In this document: in pieces, positions 18,462 to 26,420 of the stretch
How positions within the stretch are numbered: the stretch's first letter is position 1
Layout of the letters: every line of letters starts with the position of its first letter
Assembly: GCF_019204045.1 (NCBI RefSeq)
Contig: NZ_JAGSPC010000001.1
Location: forward strand, 1,798,001-1,862,000
Reading direction: 5' to 3'
Length of the DNA: 64,000 nt
Source: Erythrobacter crassostreae
GTDB lineage: Bacteria > Pseudomonadota > Alphaproteobacteria > Sphingomonadales > Sphingomonadaceae
Position numbers and translations under genes: made by a program
The notes under the pieces: model-generated
What the model was told of the DNA's origin: nothing
The model's input: only the letters and a program-made list of their open reading frames with translations
The model's database searches: none

Positions 18462-18653
18462 ATGCGTCGCAGCCTTGTCCTTACTGATGAAACAAGTCGT
18501 CACCCGTTCCGCGCAACACTGCCGCCGAACGTGAAGGCTGACCTGCTTGATATTCCGGCGGAATCGCTGTGGCGGTTGACCGCAGAAGACGTCCGCGGAT
18601 TTGCCACCACCTATGTGGCGGTGACTGCGGCGGTGCTCGTCTTTATCTTCTGA
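18462..18653 (+). CDS. Small hypothetical protein with C-terminal membrane segment
   Basis: This 63-residue ORF has a GAGAGA ribosome-binding site a few bases before its ATG. The product has a polar N-terminus (RRSLVLTDETSRHPF), a short mixed region and a hydrophobic C-terminal helix (TTYVAVTAAVLVFIF), so it may be a tail-anchored membrane protein. I do not recognise a family. It ends 4 bases from the convergent stop of the MFS transporter gene. The ribosome-binding site and the neat fit between neighbours support it as a real gene. Confidence 0.6.
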   Translation: MRRSLVLTDETSRHPFRATLPPNVKADLLDIPAESLWRLTAEDVRGFATTYVAVTAAVLVFIF

Positions 18654-18657
18654 GGAT

Positions 18658-20055
18658 TTACAGCGCCGCTTTTGCGGGAGCGGCCTCAATCTCGGCATTG
18701 TGAAGCTTCTTGCCAAGCCACGCGGCGATTGCCGTCATCAGGGCTGCGAACATCAATTGTTCGGCCACCGGAATGCCGAGCGCGGTCATGCCCAGCGCCA
18801 CGATCGAACCCGTTACCATCGCCAGCGAATTGACGATATTGTTGGCTGCAATTGTGCGGCTGGCGGCATCAGGCGCGCAGCGCGTGGTTAGAAACGCGTA
18901 GAGCGGCACCACAAACATTCCGCCTGCGGTCGAAATGCCCAGCAGGATCAGCGAAAGCGGAATCGCGAGCGGTTCCAAAATCCACTGCTCAATTGGCAGC
19001 AATTCGCCCGCTTCATTCGGAACCCATGCACGGCAAACGAAGTAAAAGCCCATGAGGAAAATACCCATCAGCACGACGCAGGTCGGGGCGTATCGGGCGG
19101 ACACTTCGCCTTTCAAGAGCGTGTTGATCACCATCGATCCAATCGCGATGCCGATCGAAAAGATGACGAGAAACAGGCTCGCGACTTCTGGCGTGGCGAG
19201 AAGCTGATTCTTCGCGAGCGGCGGGAACTGGATGAACAGAACCGCGCCGATGGTCCAGAAAAAACTGATGGCGATAATCGCGAACCAGATCTCTCGAATG
19301 TCGCGGGTCTTTTTGACGAGCCGCCAGCTCATTACGACCTGATCGGCGAGCGCAACAGGTGCATAGCCAATCCAGCGTAGAACCGGATTGCGGGTCTTTT
19401 CGGCATAAGGTTCCAGCAAGGGGAAGTGCAGTTCATGGTTCCCTTGCGGCGGAGCATCCGGCACCCAGCGGCACACCAAATATCCGACAATCGACGTTAT
19501 CACGACCAGTATGATGGCGTATTCGATGTCGATAAATCCGGCGAGGATCGTGCCGGTCAGGATCGCGATATAGGTGCCTGCCTCGACCAAGCCGGTACCG
19601 GGCAACACTTCATCTTTTTTGAGATGCTGCGGCAGGATCGCATATTTGATCGGACCAAGGAAAGCGGATTGCACCGCTGCCAGAAACACCACTGCGAGCA
19701 GCATCGGGATGGCTACCGTGTGCACGGCAATGCCCTGCCAAGCCATGTACAGCCCCGCCGCGCCGAGGGATGCCCAGCCAATCTCGCACAGTTTCACAAT
19801 GCGGATGATCGCGGCTTTATCGCGCGTGTCGGCAAGCTGACCTGCCAAAGCAGAAAACAGCACAAACGGGGTGATGAACAGCAGCGAGGCAACGCCGCTA
19901 AAGAACGCTTCCTGTTTTTCGTCGCTGTAAACGGAATAGACAACGAACAGGACCAGCGCGGTCTTATAAAGGTTGTCATTGAACGCATTGAAAAATTGCG
20001 TGACCATTAGCGGCATAAACCGCTTACGGGTCAGGAGACGCGTCGACGTGGTCAT
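18658..20055 (-). CDS. MFS transporter, lysophospholipid transporter LplT-like
   Basis: This 465-residue protein has the 12-helix MFS layout. Features recall LplT and the transporter half of Aas fusions: FMPLMVTQFFNAFNDNLYKT near the start, ALAGQLADTRDKAAII in loop 2-3, and SAFLGPIKYAILPQHL after it. LplT flips lysophospholipids across the inner membrane for re-acylation; here no acyltransferase gene adjoins it. The start at 20055 (MTTSTRLLTRKRF) is preferred over one at 20199, which would overlap the divergent pgsA start at 20180. The shared 124-base region probably holds both promoters, linking two phospholipid functions. Confidence 0.85.
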   Translation of the reverse strand: MTTSTRLLTRKRFMPLMVTQFFNAFNDNLYKTALVLFVVYSVYSDEKQEAFFSGVASLLFITPFVLFSALAGQLADTRDKAAIIRIVKLCEIGWASLGAAGLYMAWQGIAVHTVAIPMLLAVVFLAAVQSAFLGPIKYAILPQHLKKDEVLPGTGLVEAGTYIAILTGTILAGFIDIEYAIILVVITSIVGYLVCRWVPDAPPQGNHELHFPLLEPYAEKTRNPVLRWIGYAPVALADQVVMSWRLVKKTRDIREIWFAIIAISFFWTIGAVLFIQFPPLAKNQLLATPEVASLFLVIFSIGIAIGSMVINTLLKGEVSARYAPTCVVLMGIFLMGFYFVCRAWVPNEAGELLPIEQWILEPLAIPLSLILLGISTAGGMFVVPLYAFLTTRCAPDAASRTIAANNIVNSLAMVTGSIVALGMTALGIPVAEQLMFAALMTAIAAWLGKKLHNAEIEAAPAKAAL

Positions 20056-20179
20056 AAATGGTGTTCGAAATCGCTCCTCTGATTCCCAGATAGCGGTTGC
20101 ACCGTCTTTCACAAGAGCGTTCACAAACCGGCAAGGTGACTTTTGCGCGGATAAAAGTGACGCTAGAGCATCCTTTGAT

Positions 20180-20788
20180 ATGTTGACGTTACCCAACATC
20201 CTTACGCTTTCGCGTATATTCGCTCTGCCGCTTTTGGCGTTCTTCCTGTGGTGGCCGGAATGGCGGCTGGGGTATGCGATTGGTTTTGCGCTCTATGCGC
20301 TGATTGCGATCACCGACTTTTTTGACGGTTATCTGGCGCGTGCGCAGGGGACTGTTTCAAAGCTCGGCATCTTCCTCGATCCGATTGCGGACAAGATCAT
20401 GGTGGCAACCGTGCTGCTGATCCTGACCGCGCAAGGGTATCTGCGCGGACCATATGTCGGCGATATGCATGTCATTGCGGGTCTAGTGATCCTGATCCGC
20501 GAGATTGCGGTATCGGGCCTGCGAGAATTTTTGGGCGGGTTGCAGGTATCCGTCCCCGTGTCGGCACTGGCGAAGTGGAAGACGACGTTTCAACTGATCG
20601 CGCTCGGCGCGCTAATCGGCGGCGGCGCGGTGCATGGCCAGCCATGCCAAAGCCCCGGTCCGGACTGCCTGACCATCGCCGAAAGCTGGGTCCACGTAAT
20701 CGGCCTCGGCAGCCTATGGGCAGCGGCGGTGCTGACCGTGATTACCGGCTGGGATTACCTGCGGGTTGGTTTGAAGCATATGGATTGA
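20180..20788 (+). CDS. pgsA: CDP-diacylglycerol-glycerol-3-phosphate 3-phosphatidyltransferase PgsA
   Basis: PgsA makes phosphatidylglycerophosphate from CDP-diacylglycerol and glycerol-3-phosphate, the committed step to phosphatidylglycerol and cardiolipin. The 202-residue membrane protein has the CDP-alcohol phosphotransferase signature DGYLARAQGTVSKLGIFLD followed by PIAD, with the three conserved Asp and the Gly in register. The ATG at 20180 (MLTLPNILTLSRI) is the usual start; the frame is open upstream to 19973 but overlaps the divergent MFS gene. It converges with the small membrane gene at 20790, one base away. Confidence 0.95.
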   Translation: MLTLPNILTLSRIFALPLLAFFLWWPEWRLGYAIGFALYALIAITDFFDGYLARAQGTVSKLGIFLDPIADKIMVATVLLILTAQGYLRGPYVGDMHVIAGLVILIREIAVSGLREFLGGLQVSVPVSALAKWKTTFQLIALGALIGGGAVHGQPCQSPGPDCLTIAESWVHVIGLGSLWAAAVLTVITGWDYLRVGLKHMD

Positions 20789-20789
20789 G

Positions 20790-21053
20790 CTAGCTGAAAT
20801 AGCGAGCGGCCCAATAAGCTCCGCCACTTATTGCCAATATCGTCAACATTCCCGATGCGATGAAAAGAGGCATAACGTGCAGCCTGCCTTCTTCATTAGC
20901 GCGCATAACGGTCGAGAGTTGCGCATCGTTGTTTGAAACCGCAAAACTTGCTGCAAAGAACGCAGGAATCATCGTCCACCAAAACGAAAAATATCCCATG
21001 CCTGAAGCAATTCCACACCCGATTGTGATCAGTATTGTTAGACAGCCAAGCAA
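20790..21053 (-). CDS. Small hypothetical membrane protein
   Basis: This 87-residue ORF starts at a TTG (21053) preceded by AGGGA at good spacing. It encodes two or three hydrophobic segments: CLTILITIGCGIASG, then WWTMIPAFFAASFAV, and a C-terminal IASGMLTILAISGGA. No domain is recognised. The gene converges with pgsA with a one-base gap and follows the SRPBCC gene on the same strand after 43 bases, so it may be its operon partner. The TTG start and lack of family recognition keep confidence moderate. Confidence 0.58.
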   Translation of the reverse strand: MLGCLTILITIGCGIASGMGYFSFWWTMIPAFFAASFAVSNNDAQLSTVMRANEEGRLHVMPLFIASGMLTILAISGGAYWAARYFS

Positions 21054-21096
21054 TTCAAATTCCCTAAGTATTGACGTTCGAAATTGTACGTGTGGA

Positions 21097-22083
21097 CTAT
21101 CCCGCCTCAGCCCGCACCTTAATCACCTCAAGTACATTGTCGTGAACATCGCCGAGCAGCACTTCGCCCCATAGGCCGAAATACCAGCCGAGCCGTGTGC
21201 GCATTTGGTATTGCGTGGTTAGCGTCAGTTCGACTTCGCCATTTCCGGTATCGCTAAGCGTGTATCCGCCGCGCGCAATCTTCACGACGGGACCATCGGG
21301 ATTGATGTGTTTGTCGGTGTGCGCTTGAACGGATTCGTCGGGGAATACGAAGGACCACGCGATCCGTTCTCCTTCGACAATCTCGTCCACATGCTCTTCA
21401 AAACGGATGTTAGGGCCCCATTCGGCCTCGCGAACCAACCCGCTTTCGCGCTCGACCAGAGCCGCGTCGCTAGGACGGGGGATGCCGATCACATCATGGG
21501 TGAAAGTCGCTTTGCCTTCATCGCCCGCAATATCGGGGATCGCGACCAGCATCGGCCACACCTCTTCCGCGCTCGCGGCGATTGTAACGGTGCGCGTTAC
21601 AGAGCGTTCCTGCCATTCCGGCGGGCTCATTTCCTCGGCATAGATCAGCGCGAATGGCAAAGTGAGGGCGGCGGAGATTTTCAGGCGCGTGCCTGATGCG
21701 GCCTCACGCTCGGCCTCTTCGCGCCGGATTTTGATTATCAACCCCGCGAGAGCTCCACCAATTCCGCCGACCAACCAGAACGGCAGCACCATCATGATGC
21801 AAACCAGCCCTTCGCCGACGCCAAAATAGACAAGCGGGAAAAGTATCGCGAACAAAACAATAGGGGCCAGTATGCAGCCGACTGTGTTGTAGGATGCCCA
21901 GCCCAATCCACCGACCAATGCGCCCAAGGCAAACGGTATAGCGAACAGCACGCCAAACCCGGCATAGCCTTCGTCAATGCCGGGGCCGTATACGAGATAG
22001 GCAAACGCACCCAGCATCGTAGCTAGCATACCCAGCAGAAAGCCTGAGCCGGCGGTATTCGGAGGTGTCGGAGGTGCGTACAT
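21097..22083 (-). CDS. SRPBCC-family protein with an N-terminal membrane region
   Basis: This 328-residue protein has three to four membrane segments in its first 120 residues, rich in Gly and Ala. A START/Bet v1-like SRPBCC domain follows from about residue 160 (TRTVTIAASAEEVWPMLV through LTTQYQMRTRLGWYFGLWGE). SRPBCC domains bind hydrophobic ligands or act in polyketide or lipid chemistry. The ligand here is unknown. The domain probably faces the cytoplasm or periplasm as a tethered module. The start at 22083 is the only plausible ATG before the first helix. Confidence 0.72.
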   Translation of the reverse strand: MYAPPTPPNTAGSGFLLGMLATMLGAFAYLVYGPGIDEGYAGFGVLFAIPFALGALVGGLGWASYNTVGCILAPIVLFAILFPLVYFGVGEGLVCIMMVLPFWLVGGIGGALAGLIIKIRREEAEREAASGTRLKISAALTLPFALIYAEEMSPPEWQERSVTRTVTIAASAEEVWPMLVAIPDIAGDEGKATFTHDVIGIPRPSDAALVERESGLVREAEWGPNIRFEEHVDEIVEGERIAWSFVFPDESVQAHTDKHINPDGPVVKIARGGYTLSDTGNGEVELTLTTQYQMRTRLGWYFGLWGEVLLGDVHDNVLEVIKVRAEAG

Positions 22084-22155
22084 GATAGCCGTGGTTATGG
22101 CCGATATGATGCAAAGCTACAAAACCTTAAGGCACTGGTTTTGGCGCAGCGATGA

Positions 22156-22656
22156 TCAATCCGCGACTGTGACCTCGTAACTCTGCCTTGTCGTACCCAC
22201 AGGATAGACCGACGCTGTGAATTCACCTTCGACATACAGCACTTTGTCGTCCGGCAAATTCTCGACGTGACTCTTGGCAAACTCGTCCAACCGTTTCCAT
22301 TTGCCAAGCGATCTGAGCGCCTTTGGATCCAGCAGACTTGCTTTCACATTGGCGCATTTCTCGCCTTCCCAAATGAGCGTTTCCGGATCGTATCCTTCAT
22401 AGGCGAATTCGATCAGGCAGGCTGGCTTGTCGCCTTGTTTGATGTCTTTCTGACTTGAGATTTCGGTTTTGGAGGCGGTGACTGCTTCGGGCGCGATATC
22501 AGCCTTTGGTTCGATTTGGTTGGACTGCGCGAGCGGCGGCGCTGCCACCGGCTTGCTATCCGCCGGTGCTTCGGCCTGTGGTTCGTTGGAGCAAGCGGCT
22601 GTCATCATCAGCGTCGCAACCGATAGTGCGATACCCGTCTTCGAATAATACTTCAT
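22156..22656 (-). CDS. Hypothetical lipoprotein
   Basis: This 166-residue product has a signal peptide ending in a lipobox (MMTAAC, Cys at about residue 22), predicting an acylated envelope lipoprotein. A low-complexity Pro/Ala linker follows (EPQAEAPADSKPVAAPPL). The C-terminal half has two cysteines (PACLIEFAY, EKCANVKAS), which may form a disulfide. No known domain is recognised. The start has AAGG upstream. Its stop is 73 bases upstream of the SRPBCC gene start, on the same strand. The cell-wall hydrolase gene ends 9 bases upstream of its start, so these may share a transcript. Confidence 0.7.
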   Translation of the reverse strand: MKYYSKTGIALSVATLMMTAACSNEPQAEAPADSKPVAAPPLAQSNQIEPKADIAPEAVTASKTEISSQKDIKQGDKPACLIEFAYEGYDPETLIWEGEKCANVKASLLDPKALRSLGKWKRLDEFAKSHVENLPDDKVLYVEGEFTASVYPVGTTRQSYEVTVAD

Positions 22657-22665
22657 GCAAGCACC

Positions 22666-23922
22666 TTACCGTGGATCGTACTCGACATGAAGGTGGTTGT
22701 TGCTCGAATTGGAGAACGTTTCAAAGATGACATCATAATCATTGCCAAGTTTCTGCTCGACGCGCGCATCTAAGGCAGAGCCTTGATCGCGGGTGATGTT
22801 ACGCCCTCGGAAATCCAATGCGCGGTTTGCATAGTGCAGTGAATTGGTGCTGTGCCTGCTGTCATTGCCCGACGTGATGACGGGGCGCGGAAGGTTCAAC
22901 TCGCTTGCCGCTTGCGACACGGCGATGATCACGGCCTCCATCGATGGATGCAGCGCGCCAATCTTCACCGACCGGCTTTTCACACCGACATTATGCTGGG
23001 CCGCGATTGCGCGCCCGTCCACCGATCCGCTGCTGACCGATCGCGAGTTGGAAGGGGCTGTGCCGCCGGGCAAAACCACTTGAAACGGGGCGGGGCGGAA
23101 CCGCTGCAATTCCGGCACTGTACCATGACGGTGGATCGCATTGCCTTTGCCGAGAACAGGGCCGTCGAGAGCCATGATCCAAACGAGATTGTGTGAATCG
23201 GAAAAATGCGGATTTGCATAATTGAGGTGCGAGCTCACGAATGAGGGCGTGCCGGTGGCCAGCTTCTGCAGGTAGTCGTCTACGAAGGTGTTCACGCGGC
23301 TGCTGACGTTCCTCATCGGGTATTGGTCGACCGAACTGCGTCCTTCTTTGCGTGAAATCGGGCCATTGATATCCGAAAACTGGTTTCGGGCATTCACAAC
23401 GCTGGCGATGGTCGAACCCCAATGATCGGAGGCAAGCCGGTTGAGGATGGTATCAACGATACCTTTTGCCTGATCGTCACCGGCGAACTGCACCCACTCG
23501 GTCTGAAGCGTCTTCTTTATGTCTCGAACGTCCTTTTCGGTCAGATTGAGATGTCCGTCGGTGTTGTCGCCGCCACCTGTGCTGCCACCGCTGGTCGTGC
23601 CGCCGCCGCTGCTACCCGAACCAGCGGGTATAGTGATCGATTGGCCGACAGAGATCATGTTCGCGTTTCGGATGCGGGGATTGGCCGCCACGATCGCTTC
23701 AACAGTGGTGCCGTGCGCGCTCGCAATTTTGGACAGGCTATCGCCCGATTGCACCAGATAGACGTTGCTTGCCTCGCGAATGGTGATGACCTGACCGACA
23801 CGGATAAGATTGGGATCACGGATATTGTTGCGTAGGGCCAGGTCCTCGACATCGACATTGAACCGGTTCGCGATCTTTTGAAGCGTATCGCCGGATTTTA
23901 CGGTGTAGGTTTCGTTCGACAT
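22666..23922 (-). CDS. Modular cell-wall hydrolase: two LysM, SleB-like and M15-like domains, no signal peptide
   Basis: This 418-residue protein starts at an ATG with a strong GGGAGG ribosome-binding site. Residues 4-48 and 54-98 are two LysM peptidoglycan-binding repeats (TVKSGDTLQKIANRF, LVQSGDSLSKIASAH). A Gly/Ser/Thr linker follows (about 99-123). The next region resembles the SleB hydrolase_2 fold (TILNRLASDHWGSTIASVV, then NQFSD). The last ~100 residues resemble an M15 D,D-peptidase (SGNDSRHSTNSLHYANRALDF, then HLHVEYDP) with the expected His/Asp zinc ligands. It should cut both glycan and peptide bonds. There is no signal peptide, so export or a lytic role is unexplained. Catalysis is inferred. 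Confidence 0.8.
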   Translation of the reverse strand: MSNETYTVKSGDTLQKIANRFNVDVEDLALRNNIRDPNLIRVGQVITIREASNVYLVQSGDSLSKIASAHGTTVEAIVAANPRIRNANMISVGQSITIPAGSGSSGGGTTSGGSTGGGDNTDGHLNLTEKDVRDIKKTLQTEWVQFAGDDQAKGIVDTILNRLASDHWGSTIASVVNARNQFSDINGPISRKEGRSSVDQYPMRNVSSRVNTFVDDYLQKLATGTPSFVSSHLNYANPHFSDSHNLVWIMALDGPVLGKGNAIHRHGTVPELQRFRPAPFQVVLPGGTAPSNSRSVSSGSVDGRAIAAQHNVGVKSRSVKIGALHPSMEAVIIAVSQAASELNLPRPVITSGNDSRHSTNSLHYANRALDFRGRNITRDQGSALDARVEQKLGNDYDVIFETFSNSSNNHLHVEYDPR

Positions 23923-24108
23923 AATTCCCTCCCAATCTGCAGAAGCCGATTTAGAGCGTTCCACTGAATTGGTATTGTACAAATATGTCCGAGGGATTTT
24001 GGTCGGAACAGTATCTGAAATTAAACGGAATTTTTTAAAGTCTAGAGATAAATCTCAGTTCTATTCAGACTTTGACTACCGATATGTCGGCGAACTGTTT
24101 TTCTATTG

Positions 24109-25005
24109 CTAACCTGCGCGGAGTTCTTCTGCGAGCAGTTTGAAATCTGCCTCACGCGGCGAGTTCTTGCGCCACACCAGAACAATTTCGCGTTTCGCTG
24201 TGTCGCTTTCGACAGGGCGGGCGACCACGTCTGTGCCGGTGAGAATGCCGGCCTCAATCGCCATTTCGGGAAGCATGGTGAGGCCAAGGTCATGATCGAC
24301 CATTTGCACCAGCGTGTGCAGGCTGGTGCCGATCATCGCGGCGCTGGCGCGCAGTTCACTGCGGTTGCAAGCGGCGAGAGCGTGATCGCGTAGGCAATGC
24401 CCGTCTTCGAGCAGCAACAGCCGCCCTTGATCGATCATATCGGGATGAATGCTCGCGGGCGGATCGCGCGGGTCGTCTTTCGGGAAAGCAACAAACAACC
24501 GGTCGTCAGAGATGTGCTCAAACTCTGCCTCTGCCGTGTCAAATGGCAGGGCCAGCAACACGCAATCCACCCTGCCATGTTGCAACGAATCCATCGCGTC
24601 CTGGCTGGTTTCCTCGCGCAGCAGCAATTGCAGATCGGGACGTTCTTTACGCAGGCGCGGAAGAATGCGCGGGATCATAAACGGTGCGATGGTCGGGATC
24701 ACGCTCATGCGGAGCTGTCCCGAAAGCGGTTTACCCGCGGCTTGCACCAGATCGGACAGCTCCTCCGCCTCGCGCAGAAGTTTATTCGCTTTGGTCACTA
24801 CCTGCTCGCCCAGCGCCGTAAAACGTACCACGCGGCGGCTGCGTTCTACCAGCGTCACGCCCAGCAGCGATTCCAGCTCGCGAATCCCCGCCGATAGCGT
24901 CGATTGCGAAACAAAGCTGGCATCAGCTGCGCGGCCAAAATGGCCGTGCTCATGCAGCGCAACCAGATATTGCAATTGTTTGATCGTGGGGAGGTAGGTG
25001 GACAT
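24109..25005 (-). CDS. oxyR: LysR-family hydrogen peroxide-responsive regulator OxyR
   Basis: OxyR senses peroxide through a cysteine pair and activates antioxidant genes. The 298-residue protein has the LysR helix-turn-helix near the N-terminus (YLVALHEHGHFGRAADASFV) and a C-terminal effector domain. The two redox cysteines are in the canonical context GHCLRDHALAAC, spaced as in E. coli Cys199 and Cys208. The start at 25005 (MSTYLPTIKQLQYLV) fits the family. It lies 10 bases after the rnd stop on the same strand and is probably cotranscribed. Confidence 0.93.
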   Translation of the reverse strand: MSTYLPTIKQLQYLVALHEHGHFGRAADASFVSQSTLSAGIRELESLLGVTLVERSRRVVRFTALGEQVVTKANKLLREAEELSDLVQAAGKPLSGQLRMSVIPTIAPFMIPRILPRLRKERPDLQLLLREETSQDAMDSLQHGRVDCVLLALPFDTAEAEFEHISDDRLFVAFPKDDPRDPPASIHPDMIDQGRLLLLEDGHCLRDHALAACNRSELRASAAMIGTSLHTLVQMVDHDLGLTMLPEMAIEAGILTGTDVVARPVESDTAKREIVLVWRKNSPREADFKLLAEELRAG

Positions 25006-25015
25006 TTGCGCCCTC

Positions 25016-26230
25016 TTACTCCGCTGCTTCGGCGTCGGCCTGCGTTTCTTCCATGCTCGCTTGCATGTCATCGATATGGGTCATTTTCAGCCTGCCGCCT
25101 TGAACTGCAAAGGCAAGTCTGCCCTCGACCAGTTCCAGCGCGTCTTTGCCGAACACATCGTAACGCCAACCCTCGAGAACTTTTAGCTCGCGAACACCGG
25201 CGGCGAGCGCTTCCATCTCGTCTGCGCGGGTGAGCAGGCGCGGGGCCACATCAATTTCGCGGGCGCGGATTTTCAAAAGCAGTTTGAGCAGGTCGGCTAC
25301 AAGCGCGCCTTCTTTGCCCAAAGGCGCGCCGCGCTTCATTTTTTGCGGCATCTCTTCTTTGGAAAGCGGTTCAGCATCGGCGATGATCTTCATCATGCGT
25401 TTGCCAATGTCGTTGTCTTTCCATGCCGCAGAAAGCCCGCGCACTTTGGCGAGATCGGACTGCTTCTTGGGCGGGTGGCTGGCGATGTCGGCGAGCGTTT
25501 CATCGCGCATGATCCGGCCGCGCGGGATATTTTTGTGCTGCGCTTCGCCTTCGCGCCAAGCGGCGAGCGCTTTCAAGCGGCCCAGAACGGTCGGATTGCG
25601 GCCTTGCGAGCGGATGCGTTTCCATGAATTGTCTGCATCGACAATGTAGTTACTCGCATCAGCCAATTTTTCCATCTCCGCATTAAGCCAGTTGCCGCGT
25701 TCAGTCTTGATCAGTTTTTGCAGGATCTTCGGGAAGATCACGGACAAATGCGTAACATCGCCGATGGCGTATTCGATCTGGCGATCGGTCAGCGGTCGGC
25801 GGCTCCAATCGGTGAAACGCGCGCCCTTATCGACGGTGATGCCCAGCCAAGTCTCCACAAGGTTGGCATAGCCGATCTGTTCCGACTGGCTGATCGCCAT
25901 CATCGAGATTTGCGTGTCGAAAATGGGATAGGGTGTCTTGCCCGTAAGGTTGACGATAATTTCGACATCCTGACCGCCAGCATGGAAAACCTTCAGCACC
26001 TCGTCATTCTCGCACATCAAATCGAGCAGCGGGGTTAGGTCAATGCCATCGGCCAGCGGATCAATCGCGGCGGCCTCTTCCGTATTGGCGATCTGCACCA
26101 GGCAGAGTTCCGGCCAATAGGTGTTCTCGCGCATGAACTCTGTGTCCACGGCTACAAATTCGGATTTTGAGAGGCGCTCGCACAGTTCGGTGAGAGCTTC
26201 GGTGGTGGTAATCAGATCATGTATTTTCAT
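25016..26230 (-). CDS. rnd: Ribonuclease D
   Basis: RNase D is a 3'-5' exonuclease in tRNA 3'-end maturation. The 404-residue protein has the DEDD-type exonuclease domain: Exo I with Asp and Glu (VAVDTEFMREN), Exo II with Asp (HAGGQDVEII), and Exo III with Tyr and Asp (YAIGDVTHL). HRDC-like regions follow (ALAAWREGEAQHKN and later). The start at 26230 (MKIHDLITTTEALTELC) is typical; the frame is open to 26401 but would overlap the divergent aspS region. The oxyR start lies 10 bases downstream of its stop. Confidence 0.93.
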   Translation of the reverse strand: MKIHDLITTTEALTELCERLSKSEFVAVDTEFMRENTYWPELCLVQIANTEEAAAIDPLADGIDLTPLLDLMCENDEVLKVFHAGGQDVEIIVNLTGKTPYPIFDTQISMMAISQSEQIGYANLVETWLGITVDKGARFTDWSRRPLTDRQIEYAIGDVTHLSVIFPKILQKLIKTERGNWLNAEMEKLADASNYIVDADNSWKRIRSQGRNPTVLGRLKALAAWREGEAQHKNIPRGRIMRDETLADIASHPPKKQSDLAKVRGLSAAWKDNDIGKRMMKIIADAEPLSKEEMPQKMKRGAPLGKEGALVADLLKLLLKIRAREIDVAPRLLTRADEMEALAAGVRELKVLEGWRYDVFGKDALELVEGRLAFAVQGGRLKMTHIDDMQASMEETQADAEAAE

Positions 26231-26420
26231 TGTTCTTCTTGTTCGTTGGAGCGGAGTACCGCTCTCGGGCTTTACGCCCAGTTCATCGCTTCCCTTGACA
26301 AAACGGAGGTCTTGCCCTGTTAGCGCGCGCACAAAGAGGGCATAGATGGCCCCATAAATTTGCAGGCGCGCCCGCGCCGTGGTCCTTTGGGCCATACGCA
26401 TAAACAGGACAAGAGTTTAG

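Noticed and set aside
24010..24108. Possible small RNA or terminator between oxyR and the hydrolase gene
   Set aside because: A short CCGA/TCGG hairpin inside a CAGTTC/GAACTG inverted repeat is present, but the T run lies on the strand opposite to both flanking genes, so no terminator or RNA can be supported.
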